In this document: piece after piece, positions 25,807 to 33,065 of the stretch | Position numbering within the stretch: the first letter of the stretch is position 1 | How the letters are laid out: every line of letters starts with the position of its first letter | NCBI GenBank assembly: GCA_049672765.1 | Contig: JBATWQ010000302.1 | Span: forward strand, 1 to 33,065 | Source of the DNA: JAGQSZ01 sp049672765 | GTDB taxonomy: Bacteria > Actinomycetota > Acidimicrobiia > Acidimicrobiales > Microtrichaceae | DNA length: 33,065 bases | Direction of reading: 5' to 3' | Position numbers and translations under genes: made by a program | Notes under the pieces: model-generated | Databases searched by the model: none | What the model was told of the DNA's origin: nothing | What the model saw: only the letters and a program-made list of their open reading frames with translations

Positions 25807-26822
25807 GACGTTGTACCGACCTGGGTTGGCAGCGACTCCGCGGCCACGGGCGCCTGGAACGGGTTGGCGGAGCCGGCTTCCTCAGCCACCGACCCGTCCG
25901 ACACCGAAGCCGCTCCGGACAGCCCCATGTGGAACCAGACGGTCGTGGCGACGACAGTCGTGGCACCCACGACGTGGAGGATCACGATCCAGGCGGGGAT
26001 ACCCAACTCGTACTGCGTGTAGCCGATGGCGCCCTGGGCGACGATGGCGACGAGCATCACGTAACCGCGGCGCATGACGTCGCGGTCGGTGCTGCGCATT
26101 GCCATGCGGGTGAGCAGGACCACCGCGGTGACGAGGAAGATCCACATGTTGATGCTGTGGATGCGGGCGACGTCGGGGACGTTGAACCCGAAGCGGCGTG
26201 CGGTCCCGTCGCCACCGTGAGGCGCCGTCCCGGTGACCAGCGGACCGGTGAACATGAGCGCCGAGGCGCTCAGAACCGCCACCCTCGACAGATTGAGTTC
26301 GAATGATCCGACCTTTGCCCGCCTGGGCCCGGGTGGATTAGAGGCTCGCCACAACAGGACGGTGGCATTGGTAAGAAGGATCATCCCCAGAACGAAGTGG
26401 CTGGCGACCGCTGCGGGGTGGAGGTCGACCAGAACAGTGATGCCACCCAGAGGTATGTTGCCGAACACGCCGGCCACCAGGCCGAGCGAGAGCCAGAAGA
26501 GATCCCGCCGGTAGGGGCGCAGTCTGCGGGCGCCGACCACTGCGATGGTCGCCGCCACGATTCCGCCGATACCGGAGAGAAGCCGGTTGGCCTGCTCGAT
26601 GGACTGGCTGGTGCTCGTGAACTCGACGAACTTTCCGCTGCCGGCATCGCAGTTGGGCCAGTCGGCACATCCCAAGCCGGAGCCGGTCAGGCGAACACCG
26701 GTGCCGACCACGATTATCACCACGATCAGTGCGAGAGAAACGATCGCGATTTTGCGGTAGTCAGCGGCCGAGATGGTGAACCGATCAGCCCGGGTGGTGG
26801 CTGGATCTTGTGGGCTGGACAT
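25803..26822 (-). CDS. ctaA: heme A synthase
   Basis: CtaA oxidises the C8 methyl of heme O to give heme A for cytochrome oxidase. The 339-residue protein has eight hydrophobic segments. GLGCADWPNC after the first segment supplies the conserved cysteine pair of the extracytoplasmic loop. Histidines in HPAAVASHFVLG, RIHSINMW and ILHVVGATT match the heme ligands of the two four-helix halves. ATG 26822 is chosen; the frame extends to 26885, but TAACCT at 26836-26831 on this strand lies eight bases before the ATG, suggesting a leaderless transcript. It is divergent from ctaB, which makes its substrate. Confidence 0.94.
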   Translation of the reverse strand: MSSPQDPATTRADRFTISAADYRKIAIVSLALIVVIIVVGTGVRLTGSGLGCADWPNCDAGSGKFVEFTSTSQSIEQANRLLSGIGGIVAATIAVVGARRLRPYRRDLFWLSLGLVAGVFGNIPLGGITVLVDLHPAAVASHFVLGMILLTNATVLLWRASNPPGPRRAKVGSFELNLSRVAVLSASALMFTGPLVTGTAPHGGDGTARRFGFNVPDVARIHSINMWIFLVTAVVLLTRMAMRSTDRDVMRRGYVMLVAIVAQGAIGYTQYELGIPAWIVILHVVGATTVVATTVWFHMGLSGAASVSDGSVAEEAGSANPFQAPVAAESLPTQVGTTS

Positions 26823-26925
26823 CGCTCGCGAGGTTAGGGCAGCGGTGCGGTGAGCACCCGTCGAGCAGCGGGTTACCTGACCCAAGCTGGCCTTTCAGAA
26901 CGCGCCGACCTACCGTTTGAGCGTC

Positions 26926-27843
26926 ATGGTTGCTCCGGCCCTTCCCCAACCGATCTCTCTCGGGACACGCGTCGGCGGATACGTAGCACTCACCAAGCCC
27001 AGGATCGTCGAGCTTCTACTGGTTACGACGGTTCCCACCATGGTGGTTGCAGAAAAGGGACTTCCCTCGATCTGGCTGATGGTCGCCACGGTTATTGGTG
27101 GCTCGCTCGCCGCTGGTGGCGCCAACGCCGTCAATATGTACGTCGACCGAGACATCGACGCAATCATGAACCGGACCAAGGGGCGGCCCCTCGTCACGGG
27201 AATCATGTCGCCCGCTTCAGCGCTCGCGTTCGCAGTGGGGATCGAGGTTCTGGCGTTCCTGTGGCTCTGGGGAACCGTCAACCTGCTGTCGGCGGTACTC
27301 GGGCTGATCGCGTGTCTCTTCTACGTGTTCATCTACACGCTGTGGCTCAAGCGCAGTTCCCGCCAGAACATCGTGATCGGTGGAATCGCCGGCTGCATAC
27401 CCGTGCTCATCGGCTACTCAGCGGTCACCAACTCGTTGTCCGCAACCTTCGGGCTGGCGCCGTTGGCCCTCTTCGCCCTGATGTTCTTCTGGACCCCACC
27501 GCACTTCTGGGCGCTGGCGATCAAGTACAAGGACGACTACGCACGGGCTGAAGTTCCCATGCTCCCTGTTGTTGCTTCGTTCCGCGAAACCACGGTGCAG
27601 ATGGTGATCTACACCGTCCTGGTCGTCGCCTCGTCGCTGGTTTTCGCCGGCGCAGCCGACATGGGCCTTCTGTTCTGGATCTCGGCGGTCGCTCTCGGGG
27701 GCGTCTTCCTCTGGTTCGCAGTGGAAGTGCTGCTGACCGAGTCGCCGGCCAAGGCGATCAAATTGTTCACGTACTCGATTACCTACGTCACGCTGCTGTT
27801 CGGAATCATGGCTGCTGACGTACTCATTCAGCATGGTTGGTGA
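26926..27843 (+). CDS. ctaB: protoheme IX farnesyltransferase (heme O synthase)
   Basis: CtaB adds a farnesyl group to heme B, giving heme O, the substrate of CtaA. The 305-residue membrane protein of the UbiA superfamily has about nine segments. NMYVDRDIDAIMNRTKGRPL is the first Asp-rich (N-x3-D-x3-D) motif that binds Mg-diphosphate, and KYKDDYARAEVPMLP the second. ATG 26926 lies nine bases after TACCGT (26911-26916) with no ribosome site; TTG 26917 is also in frame. The oxidase-like genes follow after 177 bases. Confidence 0.96.
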   Translation: MVAPALPQPISLGTRVGGYVALTKPRIVELLLVTTVPTMVVAEKGLPSIWLMVATVIGGSLAAGGANAVNMYVDRDIDAIMNRTKGRPLVTGIMSPASALAFAVGIEVLAFLWLWGTVNLLSAVLGLIACLFYVFIYTLWLKRSSRQNIVIGGIAGCIPVLIGYSAVTNSLSATFGLAPLALFALMFFWTPPHFWALAIKYKDDYARAEVPMLPVVASFRETTVQMVIYTVLVVASSLVFAGAADMGLLFWISAVALGGVFLWFAVEVLLTESPAKAIKLFTYSITYVTLLFGIMAADVLIQHGW

Positions 27844-27880
27844 ACTGAGGGTTTTCTTCGACAGCGAGGGATCGCGGTAA

Positions 27881-27903
27881 GGTCAGCCCGCAGCGGTCTG
27901 ACC
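27881..27903 (+). terminator. Inverted repeat after ctaB
   Basis: GGTCAG (27881-27886) and CTGACC (27898-27903) form a 6-base stem with an 11-base loop, 37 bases after the ctaB stop. There is no T-run. It could be a weak terminator or the first of three palindromes in this spacer. Confidence 0.3.
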
Positions 27904-27909
27904 GTTGCT

Positions 27910-27962
27910 CCGACACATCGATGTGTCGGTACGAACCCGTCCAGATCCGGACGTGTCCGGAT
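27910..27962. promoter_or_regulatory. Two near-perfect palindromes upstream of the oxidase-like operon
   Basis: CCGACACATCGATGTGTCGG (27910-27929) is a perfect 20-base palindrome. Sixteen bases later ATCCGGAC-GT-GTCCGGAT (27945-27962) is a second one with 8-base arms. Dimeric regulators bind such sites, and they lie 60-110 bases before the operon's first ATG. As RNA they would also form hairpins. No regulator gene is visible nearby. Confidence 0.55.
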
Positions 27963-28020
27963 ACCTGATTCAAGACTTGGACAGCCTCCTGCGGGCGGCG
28001 CACACGAGGTCAATGCACAT

Positions 28021-29601
28021 ATGGCACTCACGGAGACGAGACCCAGAGCCGATGGCGGTAGCGCCGCGGCCGACTTGGACACCCGCCCGGTACCCGGCGT
28101 GGTGGAGCGAGTAATCGGCAGCGGAGACTTCTTGTCAATAGGGCGGACATTCATCGTCTCGTCCCTGGTCTTCGGCACCATCGCAGCGGTTGGTCTGGTC
28201 CTGTCCGGGATCGACACAGCGACGACCAACGAGTTGCTCGGCGACTCCGCCGCGCTGGTGTGGAGCAGCTCGACTCTCGCTCTGGTTCTTGCCGGGGTCC
28301 TCCCGCTACTCCTCGGGCTTGCGATCTACATCGTCCCACTGCAGGTCGGCAGTCCCGCCATTGCCTTTCCCCGGGCCACAGCGCTGGCGCTCTGGTCCTG
28401 GTTCCTGGGGGTGCTGCTCTTCGCAGTGAGCGTCGCCCTCGACGGAGGCATCGGCGGAAACGACCAGGAGGCCGCCCGACTGGGAAATCTGGCCGTTGGG
28501 CTGATGATGGTCGCCCTCGGACTTGCTGCTGTGGCAGTCGTAACAACAGTCATTACCCACCGCGGTCCGGGAATGACACTCGCCCGGATCCCCTTCTTCT
28601 CTTGGTCAATGCTCATCGCGGCGCCAATCTGGCTGATCAACCTGGGAGCGGCGCTCTCTGGCGTGATCGTCGGTCAGATCTCCCGGGCCAACGCACCGGC
28701 GCTGGCCGGCAACTACCAGACGATGATCGCCTGGCTGTGGTCCGCACCTGCGGTCTACATGCTCGCAATCCCGGTTCTGGGAATCGCGGCCGACATCGCC
28801 GGAAAGGCCTCCGGCCGCCGGGTGGCCCAGTACGGGGCCGCACAGGGCTGCATTGCAATCTTCGGTCTGTTCTCGTTCGGCGCCTGGATCCAGACCGCCG
28901 GGTCGACCGACACGTTCGTCTACTTCATATGGGTGATCGTCGCCGGGCTTCCCGTGCTCGGCCTGCTCGGCCTGCTCGTCGACACGATGCGCCGTTCCAA
29001 GGTCGACCTGAGTGCCGCCGCACTCGCGGCACCCTTGACACTGCTCCTGGTCCTGGGCGGCGTGCTAGTAGCGACAATCCAGGTGATCGATTCGATCGGT
29101 AAGGGGAGCCTCGTCGGTTTCGACGTCGGTTTTCTGAACATCGGCCAACTGTTCTTCCTGACGGGCGCCGCCCTGACAGGTGCGATCGGCGGGCTGGCAT
29201 TCTGGAGCGACAAGCTCTGGGGTGAATCCCGGGACTCGCTGTCGAAGCCTGCAGTCGGGCTCGCGTTCATCGGTGGCGGTCTCGTGGCCACGGTTGCGAC
29301 ACTTCAGGGCCTTCTTTCCCCAGACAACACCCTGGACGCCGACATCTACGGGATCCTCATAGCCGTCACGGCCGCCATTCTCGCCCTCGGAGTTCTGACC
29401 GCCTTGGTCTCGGCGCTCAGCGCCGGCTCAGCAGGTCACGGAGGACCGGGCGAACCCGACGAGTCCGGGCTCACCTTCGAGTGGGCCTACGGTTCGCCGC
29501 CGGCGCCGATAGACGTTGATGTCGTACTCCCCGCTGTCACGAGTCCATATCCGCTGTTGGATCTGCGTGACACCGGCGCTTCCGACGAGGAGTCAAAGTA
29601 A
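28021..29601 (+). CDS. cytochrome oxidase subunit I-like protein lacking all heme and copper ligands
   Basis: The 526-residue protein has about twelve membrane segments and recognisable subunit I landmarks: YIVPLQVGSPAIAFPRATAL (103-122) aligns with YLIPLQIGARDVAFPRMNAL of the ctaD protein at 32422, and HRGPGMTLARIPFFSWSMLI (180-199) with the usual MRAPGMTLxRMPxFVWSxLI. By this alignment the heme a His becomes Ser84, the CuB His of GHPEVY becomes Ala242, the His-His pair becomes Trp289-Ile290, and the HFH pair becomes Gly375 and Leu377. The proton-path Glu becomes Ala244; only the Tyr that cross-links to His is kept (Tyr246). It cannot be an oxidase as known. A structural, assembly or ancillary role is inferred. 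The frame is intact, and TAATG joins it to the next gene. Confidence 0.8.
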   Translation: MALTETRPRADGGSAAADLDTRPVPGVVERVIGSGDFLSIGRTFIVSSLVFGTIAAVGLVLSGIDTATTNELLGDSAALVWSSSTLALVLAGVLPLLLGLAIYIVPLQVGSPAIAFPRATALALWSWFLGVLLFAVSVALDGGIGGNDQEAARLGNLAVGLMMVALGLAAVAVVTTVITHRGPGMTLARIPFFSWSMLIAAPIWLINLGAALSGVIVGQISRANAPALAGNYQTMIAWLWSAPAVYMLAIPVLGIAADIAGKASGRRVAQYGAAQGCIAIFGLFSFGAWIQTAGSTDTFVYFIWVIVAGLPVLGLLGLLVDTMRRSKVDLSAAALAAPLTLLLVLGGVLVATIQVIDSIGKGSLVGFDVGFLNIGQLFFLTGAALTGAIGGLAFWSDKLWGESRDSLSKPAVGLAFIGGGLVATVATLQGLLSPDNTLDADIYGILIAVTAAILALGVLTALVSALSAGSAGHGGPGEPDESGLTFEWAYGSPPAPIDVDVVLPAVTSPYPLLDLRDTGASDEESK

Positions 29602-30194
29602 TGTCAGAGATCACATCAATTGCAGCCGAGGGTCGCTACTCGACCCCGGCGCTTCCCCGTCGACGTGAGCTGCTCTTCGGGACGGCTTTCGCCACCGCTG
29701 GCATCTCGATGGTCATCATCAGCCTGATTGGCACCTACCTGGTGACCCGCGACGCGAGCGGAGCCAACTGGTTGGCTAACAACCAGATCCCCCTGACCCA
29801 GCCCAACATGCAGCTCATAACCCTGGGCATGTCCGCGGTCACCATGCAGTGGGCAGTGTGGTCAATCGCCCGGGACGACCGATACCACTCCTACATGGCG
29901 CTCGGGCTTACGGTTCTTCTTGGTCTGGCCTTCGTGAATCAGACGACCTTTCTCTACAAGATGACCGGTATCGGCATCGAGCAGGCCGAGGGGCCGCTGT
30001 TCTACGCAGTGACCGGTAGCCACCTGGCGATGATGATCGGTGCTCTCATCTTCATGGTTCTGATGGGGTTCCGGACTCTCGCCGGTCAGTACTCCAGTCG
30101 CCTGCCCGATGGAATCGGCGCAGCGGCGATCGTCTGGTACGCGGGCATCGCGCTCTACGCCATCATCTGGTTCGCCGTTTACGTGCAGAAGTGA
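29601..30194 (+). CDS. divergent cytochrome oxidase subunit III-like protein
   Basis: The 197-residue, five-segment membrane protein lines up end to end with actinobacterial CtaE: FGTAFATAGISMVIISL with the first helix region, SGANW with GGNW, and LFYAVTGSHLAMMIGALIF with FYLATGFHGLHVTGGLI. Positions that are normally polar have changed: the first-helix Glu is a hydrophobic residue, the GQAYEY region reads VNQTTFLY, the second His of the GFHGLHV motif is Met, and the YYWHFVD motif reads WYAGIALY. Its start overlaps the previous stop by one base (TAATG). It is probably a partner of the ligand-less subunit I relative; whether it also serves the intact oxidase is open. Confidence 0.75.
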   Translation: MSEITSIAAEGRYSTPALPRRRELLFGTAFATAGISMVIISLIGTYLVTRDASGANWLANNQIPLTQPNMQLITLGMSAVTMQWAVWSIARDDRYHSYMALGLTVLLGLAFVNQTTFLYKMTGIGIEQAEGPLFYAVTGSHLAMMIGALIFMVLMGFRTLAGQYSSRLPDGIGAAAIVWYAGIALYAIIWFAVYVQK

Positions 30195-30202
30195 GCTGAG
30201 AC

Positions 30203-31111
30203 ATGATCACAAGAGGTTCCAAGTTCTTCTACGGCGCCGCGGCGGTCGCCTTCATTGCGGCTCTGGTGTTCGGATTCATCACCGGTGCGTCGGCCCATGG
30301 TGGCGTGACCGCCGTGTTCCAGAACGGCTCCGTGGTCGACTCGATCGTCGGTCCCCTCACATTCGGCTGGAAGGGCTGGGTGGGGGATCAACTGGGCTAT
30401 GCAACCTTGATGGGCTTCGCCGGAATCATGGCGGCCCTCGGCGGATTCCAGACAGCTTTCCGCGACGGCGACGCCGAATCGATCATTCCGCTCCAGGGTG
30501 AAGGCGTGACTGCCGAGACCGCAGACCTCCGGGTCGTCACTCCCCAGGGTCTGAGCCCCTGGCCGATCGTCGGGGCACTCAGTGCCGCCCTGGTCGTCGT
30601 CGGACTGGCGATGTCGACCGCAACATTCATCGTCGGTGTGGTTCTGATGGCGGTAGTGGCAATCGAATGGACGGTGCGTGCCTGGTCCGAGCGTCTGACG
30701 CTCGACCCGGTCGAGAACGCCGAGTTGCGCGGCAAGCTGATGGGTCCGATCAATATCCCCGTCGGTGGAATCCTGATCATCGGCCTGATCATGTTTCTGG
30801 TCTCGAGGATCCTCCTCGCCCTGCCGGCAACGGCGTCGGTGTTCTTCATCATCATCGTCGCCGCTGCGATTTTCGGTGTCGCCGTCCTTCTTGGCAGTCG
30901 TCCCGACCTGAAAAGGTCGGTGACCATAACCGTGCTCGTGGTGGGCGCAATCCTGCTGATAGCCGGTGGAATCGCCGGCGGAATGGCCGGCTCCTACGAC
31001 GGCGGAGAACACAGTGGCAGCGAGGAAGGAGCGGCTCTCCACCAAAGTGGCCAGGAGACTGCCGTGACACTCGGATCCATCGACGCCATCGGATCGTCCA
31101 ATGGCTACTGA
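30203..31111 (+). CDS. membrane protein with subunit IV (CtaF)-like N-terminal half
   Basis: The 302-residue protein has about seven hydrophobic segments (near 8-30, 62-82, 119-136, 138-158, 187-207, 211-231 and 238-261). The first half resembles actinobacterial CtaF: an opening KFFYGAAAVAFIAALVFG with a following HGGV, and later SPWPIVGALSAALVVVGLA, which matches the SWWPI-containing third helix of CtaF. CtaF is about 140 residues, so the last three segments and the Gly/Ser/Glu-rich tail are extra. The assignment is tentative. It is part of the same operon, eight bases after the previous stop, and its end overlaps or abuts ctaC. Confidence 0.55.
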   Translation: MITRGSKFFYGAAAVAFIAALVFGFITGASAHGGVTAVFQNGSVVDSIVGPLTFGWKGWVGDQLGYATLMGFAGIMAALGGFQTAFRDGDAESIIPLQGEGVTAETADLRVVTPQGLSPWPIVGALSAALVVVGLAMSTATFIVGVVLMAVVAIEWTVRAWSERLTLDPVENAELRGKLMGPINIPVGGILIIGLIMFLVSRILLALPATASVFFIIIVAAAIFGVAVLLGSRPDLKRSVTITVLVVGAILLIAGGIAGGMAGSYDGGEHSGSEEGAALHQSGQETAVTLGSIDAIGSSNGY

Positions 31112-31121
31112 GAGGTCAGAC

Positions 31122-32309
31122 GTGCGGAACAAGCGCAGCGCAACCATTATCACCAGCATTTCTCTGGTGATCGTGCTGATACTCGGCTACCTGATGGTCG
31201 TCGATATCGGAAAGCCAGACGGACGTCCTCTCAATACCTTGGCTCCCGCCGGCGGCAAGGCGCAGGAGATCTGGAACCTCATTGTCCCGGTATTCGCGAT
31301 CGCCGGAGTGGTGTTCATCCTCGTCGAGGTGGGGATCATCTGGCTGGCCGCACGGTTCCGGGAACGCCCCGAGGACGAAGAGGGCGTTGGCGAGCCGAAG
31401 CAGCTTCACGGCAACACCAAGCTCGAGATCGGTTGGACGCTCGCTCCGGCGCTCCTGCTGGCCGTCCTCGCCGTGTTCAGCGTCAACGGAATCCTCTCCC
31501 AGTCCGAAGCAACCGATCCGATCGACGTCACCGTTATCGGTCAGCAGTGGTGGTGGGAGTACCGATACGACCTCGACAAGGACGGCGCGCCCGACATCAT
31601 CACGGCCAATGAGGACGCCATTCCTGTCGGACGCGACGTGCGGTTCCACATCCAGTCCAACGACGTCATCCACAGCTTCTGGATCCCACGTCTAGGCGGC
31701 AAGCTCGACGCCGTGCCGAGCCGCACCCACGTCCGTGTCCTGGACGCGGACGAGGTGGGAATCTACGAAGGTCAGTGCACCGAGTTCTGCGGACTGTCCC
31801 ACGGTGTCATGCGCATGCAGGTCAAGGCGCTCAGCCCGGCCGATTACGAGCAGTGGGTCGTGAAGATGACCACGCCGCCCGAACAACCCAAGACCGAGAT
31901 CGAAATCGAGGGCCAGAAGCTCTTTGTTGCGCAGTGCTCGTTCTGTCACCAGGTCAACGGTGTGAACCCCGGCGACGAGTTCCCCTTCAAGTACACCGAG
32001 GTCCCCGACCCCGATTACGGCATGACCAACGACTCGCCGCTCGCATCGCGCAACGCGCCGAACCTGACGCACTTCATGTTGAGGCAGCACTTTGCCGGTG
32101 GCCTGCTCCCGCTATACGAGGGCAAACAGGAATCGGTGGTCGACCCATCCGAGGTCTACGAGCCGCACGTGAACAACATCAAGCGTTGGCTACGTGACCC
32201 CGAAGAGGTCAAGCCGATGAATCCCGACAACAACCAGGGAATGCCCAACTACAACCTGAGCGAAGCCCAGATCGAACAGTTGACCGCATTCCTTCTGACC
32301 CTGAAGTAA
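31122..32309 (+). CDS. ctaC: cytochrome c oxidase subunit II with fused cytochrome c domain
   Basis: CtaC takes electrons into the oxidase through its CuA centre. The protein has 395 residues from GTG 31122, which has GAGAGG six bases upstream; ATG 31101 is in frame but overlaps the previous gene. An N-terminal helix and a second helix near residues 52-80 anchor it. GQQWWWEYRY is the electron-entry aromatic patch. CuA ligands are His184 and the Cys219, Glu221, Cys223, His227, Met230 set in QCTEFCGLSHGVM. A heme c domain follows with CSFCH (Cys272, Cys275, His276) and a likely axial Met in the MPNYNLSE segment near the end. The two are separated by about 100 residues, longer than in minimal cytochromes c. 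This is the caa3-like arrangement. Confidence 0.93.
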   Translation: MRNKRSATIITSISLVIVLILGYLMVVDIGKPDGRPLNTLAPAGGKAQEIWNLIVPVFAIAGVVFILVEVGIIWLAARFRERPEDEEGVGEPKQLHGNTKLEIGWTLAPALLLAVLAVFSVNGILSQSEATDPIDVTVIGQQWWWEYRYDLDKDGAPDIITANEDAIPVGRDVRFHIQSNDVIHSFWIPRLGGKLDAVPSRTHVRVLDADEVGIYEGQCTEFCGLSHGVMRMQVKALSPADYEQWVVKMTTPPEQPKTEIEIEGQKLFVAQCSFCHQVNGVNPGDEFPFKYTEVPDPDYGMTNDSPLASRNAPNLTHFMLRQHFAGGLLPLYEGKQESVVDPSEVYEPHVNNIKRWLRDPEEVKPMNPDNNQGMPNYNLSEAQIEQLTAFLLTLK

Positions 32310-32322
32310 CGACGCTGACAGC

Positions 32323-32358
32323 GATGCGGAAGGCCTGTACTGACTGGCATTCCGCATC
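32323..32358 (+). promoter_or_regulatory. Long hairpin between ctaC and ctaD
   Basis: GATGCGGAA (32323-32331) and TTCCGCATC (32350-32358) match perfectly. After one G-A mismatch GCC/GGC continues the stem, leaving a 10-base loop. No T-run follows, and ctaD starts 63 bases later. It may be an mRNA processing or stability element, or a partial terminator setting the ctaC to ctaD ratio. Confidence 0.5.
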
Positions 32359-32421
32359 CGGAGCACCTAATGATGGAACCCATTCGAATGACTAGCTCAA
32401 AGCAAAGGGAGGGATGACCTC

Positions 32422-33065
32422 ATGGCAATAGTCGAGGAACATCCACCGCTCGAGTTGAACGCCGGGGCCACGACAGTGGCCACTCCCGATCTGCTCGGAG
32501 TGTTCGGACGACCCAAGGCAACCACCGGTTGGCGTTCATGGGTCAACACCGTCGACCACAAGAAGATCGGCATCATGTATGGCGCCGTCTCCTTCTTCTT
32601 CCTTCTGGTCGGCGGATTCGAGGCGCTTCTGATCCGCGCCCAGCTCGCGGTCCCGGGAAGTCAGCTTCTGTCCGCAGATCTGTACAACCAGGTCTTCACC
32701 ATGCACGGCCTGACGATGATCTTCCTGGTCGTCATGCCGATGGCCTCGGCCTTCGCGAACTATCTGATCCCACTCCAGATCGGCGCACGCGACGTCGCGT
32801 TCCCACGGATGAACGCACTTTCGCTCTGGATCTGGATTGCCGGAGCGTTGTTCTTCAACAGCTCCTGGCTCTTCGGCGGTGGAGCCGACGGCGGCTGGTT
32901 CATGTACGCCCCCAACTCGGGTGTGACCTTCTCACCCGGATACGGCATCGACTTCTACGCAGTCGGCCTTCTCATCATCGGTATCAGCTCGACGGTTTCG
33001 GCCATCAACCTGACCGTGACCGTCCTCAACATGCGGGCACCGGGCATGACGCTCATGAAGATGCC
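32422..33065 (+). CDS. ctaD: cytochrome c oxidase subunit I, N-terminal part only
   Basis: The catalytic subunit of the heme-copper oxidase reduces oxygen and pumps protons. The frame starts at ATG 32422, eight bases after AGGGAGGG, and is open to the window edge, so 214 residues of an expected 550-600 are seen. The opening WRSWVNTVDHKKIGIMY is classic. FTMHGLTMIF provides the first heme a ligand (His95). The following YLIPLQIGARDVAFPRMNAL and NMRAPGMTLMKMP are family landmarks. It looks fully normal where visible, unlike the relative encoded at 28021. The other ligands lie beyond the window. Confidence 0.96.
   Translation, partial: MAIVEEHPPLELNAGATTVATPDLLGVFGRPKATTGWRSWVNTVDHKKIGIMYGAVSFFFLLVGGFEALLIRAQLAVPGSQLLSADLYNQVFTMHGLTMIFLVVMPMASAFANYLIPLQIGARDVAFPRMNALSLWIWIAGALFFNSSWLFGGGADGGWFMYAPNSGVTFSPGYGIDFYAVGLLIIGISSTVSAINLTVTVLNMRAPGMTLMKM

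Noticed and set aside
28021..29601. Pseudogene call for the subunit I relative
   Set aside because: The frame is open over 526 codons, joined to the next gene by TAATG, and all six ligands are lost without stops or frameshifts, which fits a changed function better than decay.

Overview
The window looks like a chromosomal segment of a high-GC actinobacterium, most likely Acidimicrobiia-like (inference). The evidence is a scattered actinobacterial purine locus, a MhuD-type heme monooxygenase, a DprE2-type reductase, an AftB-like GT-C transferase, DUF2017 next to clpS, and a CtaC with a fused cytochrome c domain. Many starts are GTG, and several genes start a few bases after a TANNNT-like hexamer with no Shine-Dalgarno.

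Layout. 1-1363 (minus): a glycosyltransferase cut by the window edge and a hexapeptide acetyltransferase, the end of a surface-polysaccharide region. 1456-6915 (plus): a tight operon of purA, mhuD-like, purD, purK, purE and a dprE2-like reductase. 6934-7350 (minus): a small B-box-like zinc protein. 7556-10929 (plus): purB, purC, purS, purQ. 10930-11896: purSQ is separated from purL by about 970 bp holding one minus-strand conserved hypothetical gene and two strongly foldable, relatively AT-rich non-coding blocks. 11897-19844 (plus): purL, a two-repeat lipoprotein, gluQ, purF, purM. 19927-23213 (plus): ACT-domain malic enzyme and a GT-C membrane glycosyltransferase. 23237-24520 (minus): an acyltransferase-3 protein. 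24627-24960 (minus): tRNA-Phe, tRNA-Asp and tRNA-Glu. 25039-26822 (minus): ctaA, clpS, DUF2017. 26926-33065 (plus): ctaB, then a respiratory cluster that runs off the window.

Together the pur genes cover IMP synthesis from PRPP to SAICAR (purF, D, S, Q, L, M, K, E, C), plus purB (the SAICAR and adenylosuccinate lyase steps) and purA (adenylosuccinate, on the AMP branch). purN/purT and purH are not in the window. ctaA and ctaB, divergently transcribed, make heme A for the oxidase encoded downstream.

The most unusual content is 28021-31111. The first gene encodes a full-length relative of cytochrome oxidase subunit I in which all six heme and copper ligand histidines are replaced. It is followed by a subunit III relative that also lacks family-conserved polar residues, and by an enlarged subunit-IV-like protein. 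All three lie upstream of an intact ctaC and the start of an intact ctaD. A set of near-perfect palindromes precedes this cluster. The second point of interest is the purQ-purL gap, where a branched fold with a closing helix of about 15 pairs suggests an undescribed structured RNA or cis-element.
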